Below, in pieces: positions 26,701 through 37,963 of a stretch of DNA of 64,000 nucleotides. The first letter of the stretch is position 1; each line of letters starts with the position of its first letter. The translations under genes were made by a program, and so were the position numbers. Origin of the DNA: Diplosphaera chodatii (Eukaryota > Chlorophyta > Trebouxiophyceae > Prasiolales > Stichococcaceae); assembly GCA_032358165.1 (NCBI GenBank), contig JAALGY010000015.1, positions 868,001 to 932,000 on the forward strand. Reading direction: 5' to 3'. Under the pieces are notes generated by a model. The model saw only the letters and a program-made list of their open reading frames with translations, ran no database searches and was not told the DNA's origin.

Positions 26701-29148
26701 CGCAGACCTTGAATACAGCTGATGCTGCGAACACCCAATGCATGCGCTGCAAATTGCGGGGCTGCACCCCTGCCATACCAGCAATATTGCGGTTTGCAAA
26801 GTGATTGGCACCAGTCGGCCGGCAAAAGTCCGAACGATCGGGCCAAAAACACCTTTCGCTGGCCGACGTCGGCAGCGGAACCGGCCGATCGTTTCTGAGC
26901 AAAACTTGCTGCTGCAAATCTGACAGCGAGCTCAGCGCCACAATGGACAATGCAGAGACCCCTTACATCAGATAGCACAGCCGTGCTGGCGTGCTTGGGC
27001 ATAGGTCAGTGCAATCGACTGCATTTGCCATTGCCATCCTGCACCTGCCTGGCCCGTCAGGGTACAGAGCTCCCCTGAAGCTGCTTCAATTGTCATTGGC
27101 ATGGGTGCAGCTTCAATCCAAGTTACTCTGGCTGCGCGGGCGTGTCTGTGATTTCTGTTCGGACCGAGGTGCAGTTTGGCCGGGCCGACGTCGGCCGACT
27201 GACCGGCCGAAATCTCCGAACAAACTGACCACGTTTGCCGGCCGATCGGTGCCAATCACTTTGCAAACCGCAATACCTGCAACCATCTGCTCGACCGGCA
27301 GAATTGATAGCGAAATGCAAGGGCACCCTCTTTTGAAGGGCATGCCTAGCTCAGATACTCACAGAAGCGCCTAATAAATCTCTATGTGTGAGCATCACCC
27401 ACCTGTAGGTCAGTTCCAAATGCGCGCCGGAGCATGTCCTGCAGGACGTCGTTGCGTCTCACCAAGCTGCCCCAGTCGGAGGCGCTGGACCGGCAGCTGG
27501 AAGCACCTGGCTTCAGCATGCTGCACTCCCAACTGGTGTCCGCCCCGGCAATAGACCTGAGCAACATCTGGACACCTTTTCCTCAGTCATGCGTACCCTC
27601 GCTGCAGGCGCTGGAACAGCATGCTATGACTTCACCGGAGCCGCACGGGTGGGTCGCAACCCACAGAACATTTATAAAAGACACCAAGTGTAGACTCACT
27701 TTGCCACATCGTGTGGCACAGCGCGCCACTTGCCACATAGGTCACACTGCACATGTTCAGTGCAGCAGACGTCCTGCCGTTGTCCATGATGACATGCAGC
27801 AGTAAGCACCATGTAAGTATATGTGGTAGACCCGCCAACCAACCTACCGACCTGGACCCAGGCCTGCACGGCTGCCGGCAGCTGGGCCTCGATGGCGTCC
27901 CCGCAGCTGCTACACACGCCGCACCCACTGTCATCCAGCGGCTCAAACTGGCCACAGCTGCAGGGTGCCCAGCGTTCACACTGTAGCGCTGGCCCAGACG
28001 AACTATCAGCTGTTGTCCTCGCGCCTAGACCATCATGCGCACTATCGTACTGTAGCCTTACGGTGCCTGCTGTTGGTGCCTCGAACAGGTGGCATGCAGT
28101 GCGAGTAGATGGTTTCATCCTGACGCTCGCTTAATCGTAGGCAATACCAAGTGTACCTTGCTTCCGCTTGCCCTGCTTCTTTGCCCTCATCCAGTCGTCC
28201 AACACCACATCGTCGTGGCAGGTGTCCGCGTCAAGCTGCGCTGCATTGCACACACATGCTGCATAGCAGGTACGCATGTATGAAAAGCAGCGATTGACGA
28301 CACCTTCATACTGTTGCTACCTGCAACACGCGAAGGGCTTCGCCTTCGCAGGTCTTATAGCGTTCTGTAGCTGGGACGCCATCCGCTCGTTGCTGCCTTC
28401 TGCATCGCCGCTTGGAGGCCATGCTCGCTCTAAGCTGCAGCGATGGGACAGGACGGGTAAAGCTCTACATTTCCGGTGCACTTCAACTGCGTCGGCTGTA
28501 GATTCAAACTTTTTCACTGCTACCTCAAGGGCTGCCGCTGACGCCTGTGCTTCCTGCTGGTGCGCAGACATGCGTGCAGCACTGCGCTGCAGCCGACGCT
28601 GCAGTGTCTCCCAGTCGTCTCGCAGTTCGCAGGAGACACTGCTCAGCAGGCCACAGTGCCAGTCCTCTCTCAACTGCATAGCAGGAGAGCCACCGCGTCA
28701 CTTTTCTAATATAAATCACATGTTACGTGCAGAGCGCACCTTGCTGCAGTGACACTTCTGGTCATCTGAACCTCAGCCGTGGCGCTGATCTCCGCAGAGA
28801 CCATTCGCCACTTGCAACATGATGCGCATTGCGCCCAGTGATGCTGCGTCTCCCCATCGAGTGTCGTCTGGGGTGTGCGATGACTGGCTTTCAGGTCCAT
28901 GCAGTCTGTGGTAACAAGATAAACTGTGCAGCCAAACGGACCAAGCCTCGTCTATCAGCCGTCAAAGGCAAACGCATATTAATCTATCTCACATGATTAC
29001 GGGGAACCCTGCAGCGTTTGCAGCTGTTGCTGTGCCTGCACATACCTTTTTGCACCCCAGCTGGACGCATCATATGGACTTCCTCAATAGTGTCCACGTC
29101 ATCGTGCTCCATAGCACTGTCCGATGCACGGCGTTTCCACAGGCTCAT
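23746..29148 (-). CDS. TET/JBP-like 2-oxoglutarate/Fe(II) dioxygenase with two CW zinc fingers
   Basis: Predicted nuclear enzyme oxidising a nucleic-acid base (5-methylcytosine or thymine in known relatives). Exon 1: MSLWKRRASDSAMEHDDVD from ATG 29148. CW finger 1: HHWAQCASCCKWRMVSAEIS (exon near 28840), spliced to LREDWHCGLLSSVSCEL, then a coiled-coil-like stretch. A basic exon follows (DDWMRAKKQGKRKQG, about 28160-28245), then a Cys-rich segment (WAPCSCGQFEPLDDSGCGVC). CW finger 2: HVQCDLCGKWRAVPHDVAK, spliced to ADTSWECSMLKPGASSC. Middle exons include KKRQK (possible NLS), YDAASGEHLLQTQ and LKAEEQQLIE. Catalytic core: GAGPHVDGKNVAGSYSALMV (H 24342-24344, D 24336-24338), GGYYMLPQYRAALDIRQG, VVMFHRSGDADVGLHGNSG (distal H 24055-24057) and HRIALVLYQTEL (2OG-binding R 23887-23889). 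The last block matches the RISLVFYQ block of TET proteins. One intron has a GC donor (25401-25400). Acidic C-terminal tail. Stop TAA at 23746-23748. Confidence 0.82.
26785..27275. mobile_element. MITE-like non-autonomous DNA transposon with terminal inverted repeats
   Basis: A 491-bp element with 28-nt perfect terminal inverted repeats: 26785-26812 equals the reverse complement of 27248-27275. Weaker similarity extends to about 45 nt and includes a shared CGGCCGGCAAA block. The internal palindromic CGGCCGACGTCGGC occurs in both halves. It contains no transposase. The terminal TA on each side could be a TA target-site duplication (Tc1/mariner-like), but this is part of the palindrome and not proof. 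It lies in the intron between the exon ending at 27382 and the exon at about 26590 of the dioxygenase gene. Confidence 0.75.
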
Positions 29149-29511
29149 AAGAGACACATGTGGAGTGTAAGCGTGCGGCGCACTCTTGCAGCTGGCATGC
29201 CGATCAATGTGAGTACGGGCAAAGTGTACGTGCATAGGTCCCCTGGACTGGTGCGGCTTCAAGGCATCTTCATGGCAGCAGTAGACCTTCGCGTTGGGCT
29301 TGCATTCCGTCCACCACTACTGAGCGTAGTCTTGATCGTCGATTGAAGGCCTCGAAGCTAGAACGCCCCGGTGCTACCATAGCAACTTGCACGTTACTGT
29401 GTTGATCTATAGCTCCCCGAGCCCTGCTGCACAGCTGCAAATCCTGCGTGTGCTGGCGCTAAACGGTTCAACACACACACACTAGTGCCTCTATCTGACC
29501 AGCTCCGCGCT
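29149..29511. other. Divergent promoter region, dioxygenase / SDR gene
   Basis: Head-to-head gap of 363 bases. It contains a CA-rich run near 29470-29482 (ACACACACACAC). No other structure is seen. Confidence 0.4.
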
Positions 29512-32059
29512 ATGGCGTTCCTCAACAGAGGTTCAAAGACCAGCGAGGAGATTATGAAGGGGAAGGACCTGCGGGTGCGTACAAACTTGAACATGCACTT
29601 CTGCCTGTGATCCTGAGGATGGTCTGATTGTCACGCATCGGTACGCTGCATCAGCCCGTCAGTCAACCCAACCTTACAGCGTATGCACATTGCTATCATC
29701 CCAGACACCAGTGTGCGTCATGCTGCCGAGCAGGGTACAATCGCAGTCATCACTGGCGCGTCGTCAGGCATCGGCCGGGAAATGACAAAGCATCTGGCTC
29801 AGGCTGGCGGCAACGTCATCATGGTCGTGCGCAAGCAAGCGGCTGGCGAGTATGCCGCCAAACAGCTCAGGTGCTCAGCCCTCCAACCGCTGCGCATGTT
29901 GCATACCAGATGCGGAGCTTGGCATGACTGTCGGCAGACGTCGCAGTGACATCATGCACGATGGGTAACCGTCGTGAAGCTGTATATACTCACACCTAGA
30001 TACGAATGCATGTGGGTGTCTTTCGACAGAGAGGGCTTCTCCTCGGGCATGGCAGTTGGCCAGCTGGAAGTGGTGCAGTGCGACCTGGCATCCTTTACAC
30101 AAATACGCGCCTTTGCCGCCCACTTGCAGGTGACCAGTAGGTTGTCTGCCTGTGTCCTTGCACATGTGCACCGGTTGCGCAGAGGTGTTCCATGTATACA
30201 GTGCTTGGCCACAGCAGTGAATGCTCCTCTCATCTTGTAGGCACGCAATCTGAACATTGACTTCCTGGTGCTCAACGCGGCAGTCAAGGCAACACCAAAG
30301 TGGTACACCAAGGAAGGCCACGAGCTGCAGATGGGTGCGTCATGTGTGCTGTGCTCGAGCTGCAGTCCTACAGCAGCAGTCACAGGCTGAATCCGAGTAC
30401 TGCTCCCATACCAGAAGCAGTAGCCCTGCAACGGCATCTGGCTGAGTCCATGATGGCGTTCCACTCTCTGCATCACAGGCGTCAACATGCTCGGGCACTT
30501 TCACCTGGTGCAGTTGATGCTGCCCATGCTCCAGCGGCAGCAACGCCCCGTGCGCATCGTGGCTGTCACCTGCAAGGGCGAACTGGACCCAAGTGCGATC
30601 TTCCTTAGTGTTCTGGCGGTCTTCACACGTGCTGTCGAGCAGTGCAGCAGCACACATGCGCACCTTGTAAGATGGCGACGTGCTCATGTGGCAGCATCTG
30701 CACCCGCTCAGCACCCAGCTCACGTGCTGCACCTGCATCGTGCAGCGCTGCGCATGAATGACCTCAACTTCAGCAAGGTCAACTATGACCCGCTGAAAGC
30801 GTACAAGGGGTCCAAGATGGCGCTGGCTCTGTTCGCGAAGGAGCTTGCCGCCCGCACTGCTGACACCAACATCACTGTGTATGCTGCGGACCCTGGCAAC
30901 ACTGGTGGGTGCTGGTTTGGCCTGCGACATAGTGTTGCCTCACAGCCTCATGCTTCTTCTCATCCTTTGCAATAGTACTTGACAGCATCACACATGCTTT
31001 GCACAGGCGAGACCAACATCAACAAGTATGGGGTGAGCAGCTGCACGCTGTTGGGTCGCTTTGACTTGGCCCTCATCTCCTGACCTATCAGCCAATCAAG
31101 GAAATGTCCACCAGGGTTGTGTCACAAGTGTTGCACACCCAACCTGCAGGGACCTCTCATGGCCATTTCCCTGATTGGCAAGCCGTTCCTCAAGACGGTG
31201 TCGCAGGCGCGTGCACCTGCGACCCTGCTTTGACTACATGGGCATGTGCAGGCAGCGACACATGCAACTGACTGACACACGGCTCCAGGGCGTGCAGTAC
31301 CAGTCGCGCTGCATGCAGCCAATTGTTATGTCCCTGCAGATGCCTGCACTGCGCCCATGATGCTGCTGAGATTATTTCAACAACCCGGTTTCCAAATATA
31401 CGCAGGCTGCTGCAACGCCACTGTTCTGCTTGGTGGCTCCGGAAACAGATGGGGGAAAACCGCGCCGTTCCTTCCGCAGCAGCCACAGCCATGGCATCCA
31501 CACGGGCACTCTTGTGTCGGAGTGCAAAACAGTCACGAAAAGCCCGACCTTGAGCAGTGCCCACCACGCTCAGCGGGTATGACTGTTTGTGATGCTTGGC
31601 CGTGCCATGACCTCCTGCGTCGTGGCCTCTGTGTGCTGCGATTGGGCGGTCCCGGGTGTGAAGGAGTCGATGAGATTATGTAGCCAACGAGCATCACATT
31701 CGAGATTCCACAATCTCGGGGTGTGGTTGCTCCACAGGTGTGGCACGAGGCGGAGCAGATAGTGCAGCGGTCAGTGCCAGACAGCCACATTGCCAACAAG
31801 GTGAAGTCTCTGTACATGATGTGCGTCTGACACACGTGGGGCCTTGCGTGCACTGCTGGCTGGCCGAAGGGCTGGTACCACAGCTGTCTGCCGCTGCAGC
31901 CGATCACCTCCGATGCAGATTGTGGCCATCGATGAAACGTCTTTGCGTGTGCAGGGCTTTGAGGGCGAGAGCGGTCGCAACAGCCTCTTCGTGCTCAATT
32001 ACATCCTCAAGCCGATGATGGACTTCTTCTTGCGCATGCTTGGGCTGCGCAAGTACTGA
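29512..32059 (+). CDS. Short-chain dehydrogenase/reductase (retinol-dehydrogenase/WWOX-like)
   Basis: NAD(P)-dependent oxidoreductase of unknown substrate. Start ATG 29512 (MAFLNRGSKTSEEIMKGKDL). Rossmann glycine motif in TIAVITGASSGIGREM, then QLEVVQCDLASFTQIRAFAA, NIDFLVLNAAVKATPKWYT (NAAV replaces NNAG), VNMLGHFHLVQLMLPML, RPVRIVAVTC, and the active-site YKGSK within LKAYKGSKMALALFAKELAA. VYAADPGNTG, PLMAISLIGKPFLKTVSQ and ATPLFCLVAPETDGGK follow. Two ends are possible. The simple reading stops at 31830 (VKSLYMMCV). Splicing at the GTGAAG after HIANK (31803) to an acceptor at 31915 stays in phase and adds VAIDETSLRVQG plus a hydrophobic tail (LFVLNYILKPMMDFFLRML), ending at 32059. I list the longer form. 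The hydrophobic tail could attach the enzyme to a membrane. Confidence 0.85.
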
Positions 32060-32311
32060 TGTCACACCGAAGCACCATCTCGATCGTCCTAGCGCATTGT
32101 AGACCTTGGTTTGTGTTGGATTTTCGTGTATAGAGGGTTCAGGCGGCTGTGAAGTATGGAGATCCATGTACTGCAAAGTTCCTAGGTAGGAAGTATTAAA
32201 ATGGGACTGGGCTTGCAGTGCATCTACAGTAGGCAGGAGCATTGTATCATACGCTTCTGTTCAGTACCCTGTTGCAACCCACTGGTTGCACACAAAAATT
32301 CAACTGAAGCA

Positions 32312-34708
32312 TCACGGTAATTTCAAATCCTGCATGAGGGCCAGGAACTGCTTCCGCTCTAGCAGCTCGGCATGCACCACCTTGAGGTTCTCATCCACAT
32401 GTGGTGATGCCTTGTGGCCGACGATTGCAGATATCACGTAGGGTGTGGACCGGGCAACCTGCAGTGCTGCCGCTGCATCGCTGGCAATGGCACTGTCGCC
32501 TGCAATCTGCGGCGCTGCCCTAAGCTTAGCCTGCGGGTGTCCAAACGCAGTAAGTTGAGTGGCGCAGAAGGACTGAAGGTGACTATGCACATGATGCGAG
32601 GACGCAGCTGCGCTGTGGTGCCATACAGACCCTGCCTGCAGTTGCATGTCACATGTGCTCCTGTAGACAAGTATGAGGGTCACTCGACATCTGCGGTGCA
32701 GAAGAGTCACATGAAGCGCACCATGAGGCCGGAGTCTTGCAGCAGAGCTGCCTCTGACAGGGGCCCAGAGGCAAAGACGCCTATGCCAAGGCGGGCTGCA
32801 ACGGCTGTCAGTGGCAGCATCTGCGGCTCACTGCTAGTGGGCTGGCCCTGCTGCTCCAGCGGCTGCCATGGCTCCCGCCACGCCTGACGCATGGCCGCGT
32901 TGATTGGCAGCTGGACGTACCTACCACCCAGACACATCGATAGCTTTTATTAGGCGTCAAACACATCCAAGCGCAGGAATTGCAAGCCGTCCGTACATGC
33001 ATGACGGCGCAAACACAGTGCTGTTGAGAAGTGTTTGGTCTGTATTCGTTGGTCAAAGACGCACTGGATGGTGCCACAAAAGAATTCTACCGACCTGAAG
33101 CCATGGTTTCTGCCACCAACCCTGGCCGCAATGTTCCAGACCTCCTGCAGCGACAGGTGACCAGGGTCGCCTGGCGGCGACCTGAAGCAGTTCCACGTCG
33201 CCATCCCATACGCCTGAATCTTGCCCTCGTCCCTGCAGCTCACCCCTTTCTCAGTTCAGCACCAAGGCCGCTGTGAGTGCGTGGGCTGTCCTACTGCCGG
33301 GCGCAATATAAGCACCCCTGACCTTGGCCTTACTTATGCATTGCACAGCACCATGCATGCTTATCTGTTTGAGCTGGCATGAGGCATCGGCATGCATGTA
33401 TGCCTCTGCCCGCCTCAAAGCCAGCTGGGCACAGGAAGCCGCACCTGAACTTCTCCATCTCCCGAAACGCAGTTGCAAGGCACTCAACGAAGCGACGCTT
33501 GCCCAGTGCTTGGAGCTGCATTTCCGCTGCATTGTGCAAATACAGCAAATCCACCTACGAGAAACGCGAACAGTGGGGTGTGAGTCATCTAGTCTTCCAT
33601 GTTTTGCCCGCTTCCACAAAATCTCTGCTGACATTTTCGTTGATGGCTGATCTTGACAGAATTGCCAGTGACGATGTGCTGGCCAGGGATACTGTTGGTG
33701 GCAAATCAAGTGAGGCTGGCAAGTCCTTCCATTTGCCACCTACCGTCTCTACATTGAGTGAAGCTAGGCTCTGCTCCAGCGAGGCGCGCAGGCAGGCTGG
33801 GTGCATGCAGTTGCCATTGTGTAGGTCGCTTGCGAAGATACTCCCCTCTGCCAGCAGCTTCTTCGTCACGTCATCTGCAGGGCCAGCGGCAGACACCGTC
33901 GTGCGCTTTGCTCCAAAATTCTGCATGGCTGCCGCAGCCGAGGCACTGTCCGTTCTTGGGATTCCACAGCAAGTATGGCAACCTGGTATGAACCCGGCCT
34001 TGGTGGAGACGAAGAGGCTGCGGCGGTTGACACCATGCTGCAGCAGGTACATCAGTGCCCTGTGCACCGAGTCCTCCCCGCGGCCGCGCCTGTGAACGAG
34101 AACACAAGTCACACAGTGAGCCGTGTGAAGACTGGTGTCCATGCCGTGTTCAAAATGGGGCAGCTTCCTGCGCAACCAGAGCCGCAGCGCGCAGGGGCGG
34201 CTGGCAGCACTCGCCTGTAGTTGCGGGCTGTGTCGATGACATTGCAGCCATGGGCTACAGTCTTGATGATGGCGCTCGTCACCTGCTCGTCTGTCTCCTC
34301 ATCCTCGTCCCCGAGGTACGTCCCTGTGTGCATGCACATGTTGTGTGTGAAGCCTTGCATGTCAGGAGCCGGGGCTGCCCATTGTGCTTCATATCTCGTG
34401 GGGTTTTGTCCACAAGCACATTTGATCCCACATGCACGTCTGATCCCCAGGTAGCACCTACGCCGATCGAGCTGAGGGTGATCCTGCAGATGGCATAGAG
34501 GGGAACGGTGTTTGGATTAGTAGGAAAAACGTTGCAGCAGCACTGGCAGCAGCAGTGCACTGTGGCACCCACCATGGTCGGTTGCGCATGCCATCGCCTG
34601 CAATCGACATGATAGCCATGAGTCGGCTGATATGTCGTTGTGCATCATCAGACTTGCATACTCATCACTTGCAGCGCAGCTCTCACCCAACTGCCGCAGC
34701 TCGCTCAT
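32312..34708 (-). CDS. Aldo/keto reductase
   Basis: NADPH-dependent oxidoreductase with a TIM-barrel fold, substrate unknown. Start chosen at ATG 34708 (MSELRQLG). Joining with the next small exons gives DGMRNRPWITLSSIGVGTYL, the classical N terminus. The tetrad is visible: Asp and Tyr in GCNVIDTARNYR, Lys in SLFVSTKAGFIPG, and His in DLLYLHNAAEMQLQ. Further blocks: MHPACLRASLEQSLASLNVE, IQAYGMATWNCF, NIAARVGG, LPLTAVAARLGIGVFASGPL and STPYVISAIVGHKASPHVDE (the S/T..IVG segment near the cofactor). Stop TGA at 32312-32314. The reading frame is open upstream to about 34860 with protein-like sequence (KIWPLDLHQAQGRITG, ITVEDSKQF), so an N-terminal extension from an upstream exon is possible. Confidence 0.88.
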
Positions 34709-35851
34709 CGAAGGATCATATCTAAAGTGCGATTGGCCCACTGGCTGGGTTGACGCTGCAGGATACGATTCAGAAAACTGCTTCGAATCCTCCACTGTGA
34801 TGGCGCCAGTGATCCTGCCTTGCGCCTGGTGCAGATCGAGGGGCCAGATCTTGATAGTGTGTCGAAGCGACGGTTGGTAGGCTCAAATTCCCTTGGTGTT
34901 CCGCTGCACAGAAAGCGGAAAGTTGCGCACCCGCAAATCTACGTCCTTGCAGCTCCCACAAGTCTTTGCACACTCAGTCCGGAGAAAGCTTGGGTTCAGG
35001 ATGCATTGTTTGTCGTCCTTCCAGCTTGCACAGCCGCTGCATGATGCAGTATCGGATCTTACGGGCGCCTCGTGTCATGCCTAGCAAGACCCAGCACAGC
35101 TGCCCTTGCCCACCTCTGCTGATCAGTGCACTTGGCTCTCGCCCCTTCACTGTATCCGATGAAGGCATCGTCTCGGGACTCCAGCCCGTTCGTTCCGATG
35201 GCAGCTAAGCAGACGACGTGCAACGCAATCAGCGGCAGCACCGTCTGCCTTGCCAGCGCTGCCGTGCGCCTTGATGGCAGCATGATGTGTGGGAATCACT
35301 GTGCAGCACAGTCACGATGTGCTCGGCTTATAGTGCGGTTCGGCGCTGATCACGCAATGCTACAAGGTGTGACCTTGCGAAAAGTGTTTGTCCAGATGCG
35401 CATCGCTTCAACAGCAAAAGGTCACATGCTTGGTTGGTTCACGCTTGATGGTTCAGCGATTGAATCGCCGCCAAGGAACGTGGCTTCAGCTCTTCGGCAT
35501 TGAGGATTTATATGATGCGCTCGCCGATGCAAGAGCTGTGGGTGCACTCATCGATGTTGCATGCGGATCTGCTGGTACAGAATGTACGGCAGCCGATGCT
35601 GCTGGCTTGGACTGCAGTTAACAGAGAAAGTGTGTGTGACCTGCGGTGCAACGTGGCTACTGGGCGACAGCTGTGCAGGACGTTCAAGGCTGCTGTCGAC
35701 AGTACTGACACAATTGCCACACTCGTGCCCGAACAATGCACGCACGCACAATGAGGTGCAAATCGGTCAGTCTGTCGCGATGCAAATGTCTAGACTTCAG
35801 CGCCTGCAACCTGCTTGCCAGCCTCGGCTGGCCACACCAGCGGTCGTGAGG
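34709..35851. other. Region upstream of the aldo/keto reductase, RTF2 3' side
   Basis: About 1.1 kb between the reductase start and the RTF2 stop, both genes on the minus strand. It holds protein-like but unassigned minus-strand segments at 34870-34935 (VDLRVRNFPLSVQRNTKG) and 35059-35283 (separate entry). The remainder up to 35851 shows nothing recognisable. Confidence 0.35.
35059..35283 (-). CDS. Unidentified exon with signal-peptide-like N terminus
   Basis: An ATG-initiated minus-strand frame of 74 codons. It begins MLPSRRTAALARQ followed by a hydrophobic run (TVLPLIALHVVCLAAIG), which reads like a signal peptide or signal anchor, then DDAFIGYSEGARAKC. A plausible donor (AGAG|GTGGGC, near 35115) follows. 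It may be the first exon of a longer form of the aldo/keto reductase or a small separate gene. No in-phase join to the reductase start was found. Function not recognised. Confidence 0.25.
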   Translation of the reverse strand: MLPSRRTAALARQTVLPLIALHVVCLAAIGTNGLESRDDAFIGYSEGARAKCTDQQRWARAAVLGLARHDTRRP

Positions 35852-37963
35852 TCAAATGAAGCGCGCCCCAATTGACCGCGCTCCATATGTCTCCTTGACG
35901 GGTTTGCTGCTGGAGGTGAAGATGGAGGCATACACGCTTGTGCTTGCGCCCGCGGGCATGTGGTCCCAGGCCCTGTACTTCTTCTGATGCGCCCGCTCCT
36001 CACTGCCCACCACCGACTGCAAGGCAGAAGACGCAGGCTCTGCACGTCAAGTCTTAAACCCGCAAGCACGACCCAGGACCACATCATCGACTGCCCGGTG
36101 CACAATCGGCAACACCTACAACAGAGTCCACCGCCCAACAGATGGCAGCATGCAGACTAACCCCTCAAGCTCTTGCAACAAATCTACAGGAGGAAAGCAC
36201 CTGCACATCACGCTTCGACTTCTGCGTGGCTTTGACCTGCTCCGCAGCTGCTGACAACAGCGCTGCTGCCTGCGCGGCCGAGGGTACATCACCACCGCCG
36301 TGCCCAGCCTCAGCACTGATGCTGACCACTGGTGGGTCACCGCCAGCCTTCAGATGCTTCTTAGCCCTCTTTGCCGCCTTGTCTGCCGCCTTCCCAGCCT
36401 GCCATTCCCATGCTCAGCTAAGTGATGCCTTGACTCCAGCGAAGCGCAGCAGACTAGTGTCAACCCAGGCTGTTCTATGGTCAGTGCACACACTGACTTT
36501 GCATCATGCACCAGCAGGGCAGTCAGATGATGACCTTTTGCAGCGCCCGCTCCTTCAACACGGCCTGCCGCAGGGCGTCCACCTCGTCCTGGGTGCCATT
36601 GATGGGCAGCATGCTGTCCCACTTGCCGCCCACGTGGTCCTCAACAGCCGCAGGCACCTGCATCACGCGGCCTGACGATGAGCCGCCCAACATGCCCGCT
36701 TCTGCACCCTTTGGCTTGGCAGCACTCCAATCAGCTTCACTGACGTGCTCTGCAGACCTGCTTGATAGCCCGCTCACTGATGACATGCCCTGATGGCCGC
36801 AGGACCACAAAGCGAAAGCGACCATTGAAGTCTACGCCAGTGACCTGTGCTCAGTTGCAAACACATGTCCTTTAACGTGTCCACAGCGCGATTTTGCGAC
36901 TGTATGTTCGATTTTCAACCAAAACATCGTGGGCAACTGCAGCCTTACGGGGCAGTGGAACCGTGACTCGGGTGCAGCTGCGGCGTCATTGGGGTCCGCC
37001 TCCTGATAGTTGGGGTTTCGCTCCAGTTTCAAATCAATAAGATGCCGGATGCTGGAGATGTGCGCCAACGGCGGCGGCACAGCTTTGGCCACCAGTGCTG
37101 CACGAGGATGAGCCATTCTCAGTGCACAGCACTGGTAGTATCAGTATAGCATGCCACAGCTGCAGGAGGCGGAACGACATGCTGTCTGACAGCAGAGCCT
37201 GCATCTGAGGAGGTGCACTGTAGGCACAGACACATGGTGCTCAAGGTAGGGACCTGAAACGATGGCGTCCTTGTTGAACAGGTGACCCAGCTCGTCAGCC
37301 ACACATGGTGGTGTCAGCAGCTCGCCCGACAGGTGGCAGCGCGTCCACTTGGCTACCCGCTCCACATTAGGGTCAACCTGTGCAGGGAGGGCAGTGTCCT
37401 GTGTCAACTTTGGTTAACCCTGGGGCGCGACAGACAGGGTGCAACACCTAGGACATATATGTTTGAGCAATACTGTAGGACCAACTCAGGAAGGTAAACT
37501 GGCTGCGGCACACTGCACGCCCGAAACGAACAACACCAGCTATTGAAGTTCGCAATGCAGCACACACCTTGTCGGGCTTCTTGGACATGTACATTTCCAG
37601 GTACGAGACCCGTGACTCGGCACCAGTGGCACCACCATCGCCACCACCACCGCGCAGTCTCCGCTGCACATCCACGGTGCAGTCCCGCTGCACGCCTGCT
37701 GCTGCAAACGGTAGCTGCTCCTGGCATAGCTTGCCTCCGTACGTGAAAGCCTACATGCAAGAGGGACACAGGGTGTCATATGGGCTGCCGGGTGCAGCGG
37801 GACACGATGCTACATCCACGGCCTTCATGCCCACCAAATCATTGCAGGCTGCCAGTTTAGGCCGCTTTGCCAGCAGAGCTGCATGAAGGTCGGCGAAGCT
37901 GCCGTTGGCCGGCACGCTGAGCGTTAACGTGCAGGACTGACCACAGCGAGCAAAGATGTGCAT
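35852..37963 (-). CDS. RTF2: Replication termination factor 2 homologue with N-terminal ubiquitin-like domain
   Basis: Nuclear RING-like (Rtf2 domain) protein linked in yeast and animals to replication-fork control and, in plants and yeast, to intron splicing. Start ATG 37963: MHIFARCGQSCTLTLSVPAN then GSFADLHAALLAKRPKLAA, a beta-grasp ubiquitin-like segment, spliced in phase to LPFAAAGVQRDCTVDVQRRL. The Rtf2 domain follows: YLEMYMSKKPDK|VDPNVERVAKWTRC, HLSGELLTPPCVADELGHLF, NKDAIVSG, PLAHISSIRHLIDLKLERNP then FHCPVRLQ, and MLPINGTQDEVDALRQAVLK. The lysine/alanine-rich C terminus (GKAADKAAKRAKKHLKAGG) leads to VYASIFTSSSKPVKETYGA, ending ARFI with TGA at 35852-35854. The ubiquitin-like extension is also seen in plant RTF2. 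Confidence 0.9.

Noticed and set aside
34870..34935. In-frame TGA in a protein-like minus-strand segment, considered as a selenocysteine codon.
   Set aside because: The segment is not assigned to any selenoprotein family and no SECIS-like hairpin was identified. A splice site is the simpler explanation.
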